Made by a program: the position numbers and the translations under genes | Notes under the pieces: model-generated | Told to the model about the DNA's origin: nothing | Seen by the model: the letters and a program-made list of their open reading frames with translations, nothing else | Database searches by the model: none | Assembly (NCBI GenBank): GCA_036519575.1 | Contig: DATDKZ010000136.1 | Coordinates: forward strand, 1 to 26,199 | Reading direction: 5' to 3' | Length of the DNA: 26,199 bases | Source of the DNA: AC-69 sp036519575 | GTDB taxonomy: Bacteria > Actinomycetota > UBA4738 > HRBIN12 | Shown here: positions 14,132-19,647 of the stretch, one piece after another | How the letters are laid out: each line of letters starts with the position of its first letter | How positions within the stretch are numbered: the first letter of the stretch is position 1

Positions 14132-15552
14132 GCCAACCGGATCCTCCCGGGACGGGGGCCAACGAGCTGCTCTGGGGTGGGCGGTTCGACACGGCGCCGG
14201 CTCCGGAGGCCGGTGCGCTGTCGCGGAGCCTGTCCGTCGACGTTCGCCTGGCGCCGCAGGACGTGGAATCCTCCGTCGCGCACGTGCGCGCGCTCGAGGA
14301 TGCGAGATTGCTCTCCGCCGGCGAGGCGGCGGCCCTGGAGAAGGCGCTCCGCGAGGTGGGAGAGGAGATTGCCACCGATCGCTTCGTGTTCCACCCCGCA
14401 GACGAGGACGTGCATTCGGCCATCGAGCGGGGAGTGACGGAGCGCCTGGGTGCCGTCGGGGCCAAGCTGCATGCCGGCCGGAGCCGGAACGACCTGGTCG
14501 TCACGGACCTGCGCCTGTGGCTCCTCGCCGCGGCACGGCGGATCGACAGGGGTGCCGTCCGCCTGATGGGGGCGCTCATCGCGAGCGCGAGTGATCATGC
14601 CGACACGGTCATGCCGGGAACCACCCACGGCAGGGCGGCGCAGCCCGTCACGCTCGGCCACCATCTGCTGGCCCATGCCTGGGCGCTGCTCAGGGACCTC
14701 GACCGATTCGACCAGTGGGCGGCCAGATCGAGTGTGTCCGCGCTGGGGGCCGGGGCCCTGGCCACCTCGATGCTCGAGCTGGATCCCGTCACCACTGCCG
14801 GGCGCCTGGGCCTGGACCGGGCCTTTGCGAACTCGATCGACGCGGTGTCGGACAGGGACTTCGTGCAGGAGTTCGTGGCCGATGCGGTCATCCTCGGAAC
14901 GCACCTGTCTCGGCTGGCCGCCGACCTCCTCCGGTGGACCGAGGAGTCGCTCGGGTGGGCGTCGATCGACGACGCCTACGCGACGGGGTCGAGCATGATG
15001 CCCCAGAAGCGGAACCCCGACGTCGCCGAACTCGCTCGGGCCAAAGCGGCACGGTTGGGCGGCAACCTCGTCGCGTTGACGACGATGCTCGCCGGCCTGC
15101 CTCTCGGTTACTACCGAGACCTCCAGGAGGACAAGGGGCCGGCATTCGATGCTGCGGACACACTCGAGGTCACGCTCGGCGCGTTGGCCGGATGCTTGGA
15201 GACGCTTCGTTTCGACGAGGTCGCGATGCGGGAGGCCGCCGAGGACGAGGCCCTGTACGCGACCGACATGGCTGAGGAGCTGGTCCGGGCGGGCATGCCG
15301 TTCCGCCAGGCCCATCGGCGGATCGGGGCGATGCTGAAGCGGCTCGACGCCGAGCACCGTTCGTTCCGATCGCTCGGACCCGACGAATGGAGCGATCTCG
15401 GGGTGCCCGAGGGCGGGTCGCTCCTCGATCCCGACAGGTCGGTGCGGGCGCGGTCGATGCCCGGCGGCCCCTCGCCGGCGAGCGTGCGGGCGCAGGCCCA
15501 GGCGATCGAGGCCTCGCTCGTGTCCCGGAACAACGATGCGCGGATTTCGTAG
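14128..15552 (+). CDS. argH: argininosuccinate lyase
   Basis: 474 residues from the ATG at 14128 that overlaps the argG stop (ATGA); the frame is open further upstream as a shadow of argG. ArgH splits argininosuccinate into arginine and fumarate. The fumarase/aspartase superfamily signature GSSMMPQKRNPD is intact at 287-298 with the catalytic serine. Two other usually conserved stretches differ from the common form: the region normally GRSRNDQV reads GRSRNDLV (118-125), and the region normally THLQRAQP reads THGRAAQP (166-173), keeping the His. The N-terminal LLWGGRF (14-20) matches the family's LWGGRF. It is the last gene of the arg operon. See the finding on the altered motifs. Confidence 0.95.
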   Translation: MSQPDPPGTGANELLWGGRFDTAPAPEAGALSRSLSVDVRLAPQDVESSVAHVRALEDARLLSAGEAAALEKALREVGEEIATDRFVFHPADEDVHSAIERGVTERLGAVGAKLHAGRSRNDLVVTDLRLWLLAAARRIDRGAVRLMGALIASASDHADTVMPGTTHGRAAQPVTLGHHLLAHAWALLRDLDRFDQWAARSSVSALGAGALATSMLELDPVTTAGRLGLDRAFANSIDAVSDRDFVQEFVADAVILGTHLSRLAADLLRWTEESLGWASIDDAYATGSSMMPQKRNPDVAELARAKAARLGGNLVALTTMLAGLPLGYYRDLQEDKGPAFDAADTLEVTLGALAGCLETLRFDEVAMREAAEDEALYATDMAEELVRAGMPFRQAHRRIGAMLKRLDAEHRSFRSLGPDEWSDLGVPEGGSLLDPDRSVRARSMPGGPSPASVRAQAQAIEASLVSRNNDARIS

Positions 15553-15591
15553 AAGTCTCGGTGGGAACGAAGCCGTGTCCCGCATTCGGCC

Positions 15592-15631
15592 GTAGACCTC
15601 GCAGGTCGCCAACGAGACGCAGGAGGTCTAC
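15592..15631 (+). promoter_or_regulatory. inverted repeat overlapping the lipoprotein ribosome-binding site
   Basis: GTAGACCTC (15592-15600) and GAGGTCTAC (15623-15631) are perfect 9-bp complements around a 22-base loop. The right arm contains GAGG of the AGGAGG ribosome site (15621-15626) and ends one base before the GTG start. The left arm can instead pair locally: GACCT (15595-15599) with AGGTC (15603-15607) around a CGC loop, which would free the ribosome site. It could be an RNA switch in the leader or a DNA operator. A GGGAAC at 15563-15568 might be an ECF-type -35, but its spacing is poor. Confidence 0.45.
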
Positions 15632-16177
15632 GTGATGAGGCTAAATGGCCGAAGCAAACGCCCGGGTGTGCCGACGATCGCTCTCGCTGCCCTGCTCCTG
15701 GCGGCGTGCGGTCGCGGCAATAGCGGCACGTCGTCGGGGGGCGACTCCACATCGCCGTCGGGAACGGCGCTCTCTGTTCAAACGGACTCGATCTCCGGCA
15801 TCGGCACTGTACTCGCGAACAACGCCGGCCTGACGCTCTACCACAACACGAAGGAGAGCGGGAGCACGATCGTGTGCACGGGAGGATGCGTTTCGGTCTG
15901 GCCACCGGTTCTCGTGTCGGGTTCGCTCCCGCAGGACACCGGGATGATCAAGGGAACATTCGGGACGATCATGCGTCCGGACGGGTCCACGCAGCTCACT
16001 ATGAACGGCATGCCCCTGTACACGTACTCCGGCGACTCGGGGTCGGGCCAGGCCAGTGGCCAGGGGATCCAGGGCGTGTGGTTCGCGGTCACCCCCTCCG
16101 GCACGAGCACGTCGACCGGTGGGAGCGGCGGTTCGTCTGGGGGTGGCGGCGGTGGTTACGGAGGCTACGGGTCCTAG
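15632..16177 (+). CDS. lipoprotein with Yx(FWY)xxD repeats (COG4315-like)
   Basis: 181 residues if the GTG at 15632 is used, 180 from the adjacent ATG at 15635, which has the better spacing (8 bases) from AGGAGG. Residues 1-26 form a lipoprotein signal ending LLLAAC, with Cys26 as the lipidated residue. A low-complexity Ser/Thr/Gly linker follows. The rest holds two copies of the secreted repeat of unknown function (PF03640-like): the first around LTLYHNTKES with a CTGGC...VWPP segment, the second ending PLYTYSGD, which matches Yx(FWY)xxD. The C-terminal 22 residues are almost all Gly, Ser and Tyr. The family is common in actinobacteria, often near redox or electron-transfer genes; its function is not known. 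Confidence 0.85.
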   Translation: MMRLNGRSKRPGVPTIALAALLLAACGRGNSGTSSGGDSTSPSGTALSVQTDSISGIGTVLANNAGLTLYHNTKESGSTIVCTGGCVSVWPPVLVSGSLPQDTGMIKGTFGTIMRPDGSTQLTMNGMPLYTYSGDSGSGQASGQGIQGVWFAVTPSGTSTSTGGSGGSSGGGGGGYGGYGS

Positions 16178-16258
16178 CTGTCATCGGCGGGCCGATCGTC
16201 GAAAGCGCTCCACCCGACCTTGTGAGCGCCCGCTTGACGGATCCCCACGATAGGGCGT

Positions 16259-17614
16259 GTGCTTCGCCTCGAGAGGATGTCGATCACGAGCCGAGCGAAG
16301 CCGCCGGGACCCAAGCTGTCGGGTCTGTCAGCGCTGCGAGCATTCCGACGTGATCCGATCGGGCTCCTGACCCAAGCCGCCACCTTCGGCGACGTCGCGT
16401 ACCTCAAGCTTCCCCGCTTCCCCGCCTACCTGCTGAACCACCCCGACCTCGTCCACGACGTGCTGGTGACCGGGAACCAGAGGTTCATGAAGGGTCCGAC
16501 GATGCAAGCGGCCAAGCTCGTGCTGGGGGAGAGCCTGCTGACCAGCGAGGGGGACGATCACCGGCGGCAGCGGCGGATGATCCAGCCGATCTTCCACCAC
16601 AACCGGATCGAGGGCTTCGGGGATGTGATGGTGGAGCGCGCGACTCGCGCGTGCGAACGGTGGCGGGTGGGGGAGATCCTGGACATCCATCGAGAGATGG
16701 CGAGGCTCACGCTCGCCGTCGTCGTGGCGACGCTGTTCGGAACCGATGTCGAGGACGAGGAAACGCGCTCGGTGGGCCAGGCGCTGGCCCTCCAGCTCTC
16801 GATGTTCGGCAGGGCCTTCTCGCCCCTGTTCCGGCTATCGATGCGGCTGCCCCTACCGGCGAACCGGCGATTCGAGCGGTCCAAGGCGGTGCTCGACGCC
16901 GTGATCGATCGGATGATCGCCCAGCGCCGCTCGACCGGCGCGACCGGCGAGGACGTGTTGTCCCTCCTGATCCGGGCGCAGGAAGACGGTGCCGGGATGA
17001 GCGATGCACAGGTTCGCCACGAGGCGATGACGCTGTTCCTTGCCGGCCACGAGACCACATCGAACGCGCTGACCTGGACCTGGTACCTACTTTCCCAGCA
17101 CGCCGACGTGGAGGCGAAGCTCCATGCCGAGCTGGATGAGGTCCTCGGGGGTCGACCGCCCACGGTTGCCGACGTTCCGCGCTTGCGGCTCACCGAGATG
17201 GTCCTCACGGAGTCGATGCGGCTCCTCCCACCGGCCTGGGCCATCGGCCGCCGGGCGCTGGTGGACCACGATGCCGGCTCGTACGCCGTCCCGGCCGGCA
17301 GCGTCGTGATCGTGTCCCCGTATCTCGTACACCACGACCCTCGCTGGTACGAACACCCGGAGGGGTTCGTCCCGGAGCGATGGGGGGACGAGGAGCGGGC
17401 CGGGCGGCACCGGAACGTGTATCTGCCATTCGGCGCGGGGCCGAGGATGTGCGTCGGCGAGCACTTCGCCAGGCTGGAGGGCGTCCTGGTCCTGGCCACC
17501 ATCGCCCAGCGGTGGCGCCTCAATCACGTCCCCGACCATCGCGTCGAGCTCCAGCCGGTCGTCACGCTCCGGCCGAAGTACGGCATGGCCATGACGACCG
17601 AACGGCGGGGATGA
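16259..17614 (+). CDS. cytochrome P450
   Basis: 451 residues from a GTG at 16259; an ATG at 16277 is an alternative, and neither has a well-placed ribosome site. P450 landmarks are all present: the oxygen-activating I-helix motif AGHETT at 262-267, the K-helix ESMR at 318-321, the PERW segment around 372-375, and the heme loop FGAGPRMCVGE at 391-401 with heme-ligand Cys398. The early HRRQRRMIQPIF stretch (C helix) fits the CYP102/CYP4-like branch rather than typical small soluble actinobacterial P450s. P450s insert one oxygen atom into a substrate using electrons from a redox partner. No ferredoxin or reductase gene is adjacent, so the partner must be elsewhere, and the substrate cannot be predicted. 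It ends two bases before the convergent membrane-protein gene. Confidence 0.95.
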   Translation: MLRLERMSITSRAKPPGPKLSGLSALRAFRRDPIGLLTQAATFGDVAYLKLPRFPAYLLNHPDLVHDVLVTGNQRFMKGPTMQAAKLVLGESLLTSEGDDHRRQRRMIQPIFHHNRIEGFGDVMVERATRACERWRVGEILDIHREMARLTLAVVVATLFGTDVEDEETRSVGQALALQLSMFGRAFSPLFRLSMRLPLPANRRFERSKAVLDAVIDRMIAQRRSTGATGEDVLSLLIRAQEDGAGMSDAQVRHEAMTLFLAGHETTSNALTWTWYLLSQHADVEAKLHAELDEVLGGRPPTVADVPRLRLTEMVLTESMRLLPPAWAIGRRALVDHDAGSYAVPAGSVVIVSPYLVHHDPRWYEHPEGFVPERWGDEERAGRHRNVYLPFGAGPRMCVGEHFARLEGVLVLATIAQRWRLNHVPDHRVELQPVVTLRPKYGMAMTTERRG

Positions 17615-17616
17615 CG

Positions 17617-17994
17617 TCAGCGCCGGAGGGCACGGGCCGCCGATCGGACGACCACGAACGCCAGGACCACGATGGCTCCGCCTATCAGCGCTGCGGCAAC
17701 CCCGATCCACCAATTGTCGTCGGCGAAATCGAATGATCGACCGGCCGACCGCTCCCCGATGTGGACGACCCACAGGACCGTTCGGACGGGGAACAGCACG
17801 AGCGTGCCGACCACGGACTCCACGAACCGCCGATTCACCCCGAACGGGACGCCCTGCCACAGCACCGTGTAGCCGAAGAACCCCCACACGGCCCCGATAC
17901 CGGCCATCGTGGCCAGTCCCGACGACCTGGGGTACTCGTCCCGCAGCCCTTGGGTCCGCCCCGGCCGGGCCCCGCCGTCCTCGCCCTCGCTCAC
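17617..17994 (-). CDS. small membrane protein of unknown function
   Basis: 125 residues from a GTG at 17994, chosen because AGGGAG lies about 9 bases before it. An upstream ATG at 18036 would give 139 residues but lies inside the promoter region of the divergent PIG-L gene. The protein has three hydrophobic segments: around GLATMAGIGAVWGFFGYTVL, around VVGTLVLFPVRTVLWVV, and the C-terminal WWIGVAAALIGGAIVVLAFV, followed by an Arg-rich end that should stay in the cytoplasm. An aromatic-rich loop SFDFADDNWW precedes the last helix. I do not recognise a family. It is convergent with the P450 and divergent from the PIG-L gene. Confidence 0.6.
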   Translation of the reverse strand: MSEGEDGGARPGRTQGLRDEYPRSSGLATMAGIGAVWGFFGYTVLWQGVPFGVNRRFVESVVGTLVLFPVRTVLWVVHIGERSAGRSFDFADDNWWIGVAAALIGGAIVVLAFVVVRSAARALRR

Positions 17995-18027
17995 CCCGCC
18001 AGTCTCCCTGTTGACGGCGGGGTCCAG

Positions 18028-18033
18028 TAGGCT
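18028..18033 (+). promoter_or_regulatory. -10 element for a leaderless PIG-L transcript
   Basis: TAGGCT (TANNNT type) is followed by seven bases and then the ATG at 18041, the spacing that places transcription at the start codon. No Shine-Dalgarno sequence is present. A TTGACG at 18011-18016 is too close (11 bases) to act as the -35. Confidence 0.45.
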
Positions 18034-18040
18034 CATCGGG

Positions 18041-18754
18041 ATGGGGTTCGCGAGCGCGCTCGTCCTGTTCGCCCATCCTGACGATGCTGAGTACATGTGC
18101 GGCGGGACCGTCGCCGAGTGGGCTCGGAACGGGACCGAGGTCCACTACGTGATCGTCACCGACGGCTCGGCCGGCTCGAACGAGCCCGGCAGGACCAGGG
18201 ATGAGATCTCGGGGATCCGAAAGCCCGAACAGGAGGAGGCCGCACGGGTCCTCGGTGTCCGAACGGTGACGTTCCTGGACTTCCCCGACGGGATGCTCGA
18301 GGTGAACCTGGAGACCCGCAAGGCCGTGACCCGCGAGGTTCGCCGGCTCAGGCCCGAGGTGATTTTGGCGCCCGACCCGTCGAGGCTGTGGTTCGGCCGG
18401 CGATACATCAACCACGCCGACCATCGGGCGGCGGGCGAGCTCGCGCTGTGCGCCGTCATGCCGGACGCCCCCTCCCGGCCCCAGTTCCCCGAGCTCCTCG
18501 AGGGAGGGTTCGAGCCGTACGAGGTCCCGAACCTTTGGTTGTCCACCGAGGAACCCGATACGTACGTGGATATCACCAAGACGATCGACCTGAAGATCGA
18601 AGCCCTGACGAAGCACCGGTCCCAGGGCGTCGAGGACGACCTGCAGTGGGTCCGGGACCGGGCGAAGGAGCTGGGCGAGAAGGGCGGGATGGAGTACGCG
18701 GAGGGGTTCCTGGCGTTCTCCCTGAAAGAAGAGGAAGAGGAAAAGGAAGGATGA
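18041..18754 (+). CDS. PIG-L family (LmbE-like) deacetylase
   Basis: 237 residues from the ATG at 18041; the frame is open upstream, but those codons are antisense to the membrane-protein gene. The zinc-binding signature AHPDDAEY is at residues 11-18, and the second metal-ligand motif NHADH at 124-128. The segment VTDGSAGS (39-46) is also typical. The family removes acetyl groups from N-acetylglucosaminyl compounds; actinobacterial relatives include MshB and Mca of mycothiol metabolism, but this protein is shorter than those and the substrate is uncertain. The tail is very acidic and basic (KEEEEEKEG), encoded by a pure-purine tract that also supplies the ribosome site of the next gene, whose ATG overlaps the stop (ATGA). 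Confidence 0.88.
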   Translation: MGFASALVLFAHPDDAEYMCGGTVAEWARNGTEVHYVIVTDGSAGSNEPGRTRDEISGIRKPEQEEAARVLGVRTVTFLDFPDGMLEVNLETRKAVTREVRRLRPEVILAPDPSRLWFGRRYINHADHRAAGELALCAVMPDAPSRPQFPELLEGGFEPYEVPNLWLSTEEPDTYVDITKTIDLKIEALTKHRSQGVEDDLQWVRDRAKELGEKGGMEYAEGFLAFSLKEEEEEKEG

Positions 18755-19269
18755 TGGAGGACCCGGTCGACCCGGGGGACGAGGCCCCGGCCAGCCTTGA
18801 TCCCGACGAGGCGAACAATGTCCGCGCGGACCTGGGCGACCTGCACGGGATGCGAGAGGTGTTCGGCCCCCAGGGAGTCAAGGGTGTGGTGATCGCCTGC
18901 CCCGATTGCGGCGAGAACCATTTCTACGAATGGGACCTCCTTCGGGAGAACCTCGAGCACATGCTGAAGACCGGTGAGCCCCGGATGCACGAGCCCGCGT
19001 TCGAGGTCCACGAGGACGAGTACATCCAGTGGGACTACGGCAAGGGCTACATCGACGCTCTGAGCGATACCGGGCTGCAGCCCGATCGTCAGATCCAGAT
19101 CACCCGTTGCCCGTGGTGCGAGACGCCCTGCGACCAGGATTTCCAGTTCTGCCCGAGGTGCGGCCGGTCCCTGGCGGCGCTCCGCCTCTACCGGGAGCTC
19201 ATGGCTCGGGGTATCGACGAGCGAGAGGTCCGTTCGCTCCTGGTCCGCGCGGGCTACGAGCCGTTCTGA
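18751..19269 (+). CDS. DUF5319-like protein with C-terminal zinc ribbon
   Basis: 172 residues from the ATG at 18751 (a second ATG follows at 18754), preceded by AAGGAAGG. Residues about 25-105 resemble the actinobacterial DUF5319 family: a GVKGVVIACPDCGENHFYEW segment, then WDLLRENLEHML, HEPAF, and WDYGKGYIDAL. Cys50 and Cys53 form one CxxC. Residues 118-140 add a second cysteine cluster, CPWCETPC (120-127) and CPRCG (134-138), that looks like a zinc ribbon. The C-terminal 30 residues form a predicted helical segment (ALRLYRELMARG, then DEREVRSLLVRAGY). The domain's function is unknown. Co-translation with the PIG-L gene suggests shared expression. No signal peptide is visible, so it is probably cytoplasmic. 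Confidence 0.78.
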   Translation: MMEDPVDPGDEAPASLDPDEANNVRADLGDLHGMREVFGPQGVKGVVIACPDCGENHFYEWDLLRENLEHMLKTGEPRMHEPAFEVHEDEYIQWDYGKGYIDALSDTGLQPDRQIQITRCPWCETPCDQDFQFCPRCGRSLAALRLYRELMARGIDEREVRSLLVRAGYEPF

Positions 19270-19284
19270 TCGCGTCCTCCTGCT

Positions 19285-19647
19285 GTGGCCAAGACCGAAG
19301 CGTCGCGGCGGAGCGATCGGTGGGCGGCAACCGGAGGCGGTCAGGGCAACGCGTGGGCCGTCGTCTCGGCCGCATTTGCCGCGCTCGGGCTGGCAGCCGT
19401 GGGGATGATCATCGCCGGCAGCTCCGGCGCGCAGCCCCTCGAATCGCTCCCGGATGGGGTGGCCGCGGGCCTGTACGGCTCGGTCCCCGGCTTCGGCCTG
19501 CTCGCGCTGCTCACCGGCCTCGCCGGTCGGAACCGCCCCCGCAGGGCCTGGTTGGCCTGGGCCGGTGCGATCGCGGGATCCCTCCTCCTGGTGTTGGCGG
19601 CGGTCGTAGCCGTCATCCTGCTGAACGCGTTCCTGACGCTCGGATGA
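19285..19647 (+). CDS. small integral membrane protein
   Basis: 120 residues from a GTG at 19285, 15 bases after the DUF5319-like gene; no clear ribosome site is visible. After a polar N-terminus of about 20 residues come three hydrophobic segments: around NAWAVVSAAFAALGLAAVGM, around VPGFGLLALLTGLAG, and a long C-terminal AWAGAIAGSLLLVLAAVVAV stretch. The layout, with a basic NRPRRAW loop before the last helix, recalls the small DUF4190-type membrane proteins of actinobacteria, but I cannot confirm it. The 3' end overlaps the convergent ligD gene by 35 bases. The function is unknown. Confidence 0.6.
   Translation: MAKTEASRRSDRWAATGGGQGNAWAVVSAAFAALGLAAVGMIIAGSSGAQPLESLPDGVAAGLYGSVPGFGLLALLTGLAGRNRPRRAWLAWAGAIAGSLLLVLAAVVAVILLNAFLTLG

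Noticed and set aside
15563..15596. ECF-sigma-type promoter (GGGAAC with CGTAGA) before the lipoprotein gene
   Set aside because: The spacing of 22 bases is longer than usual for such promoters and the -10 match is weak.
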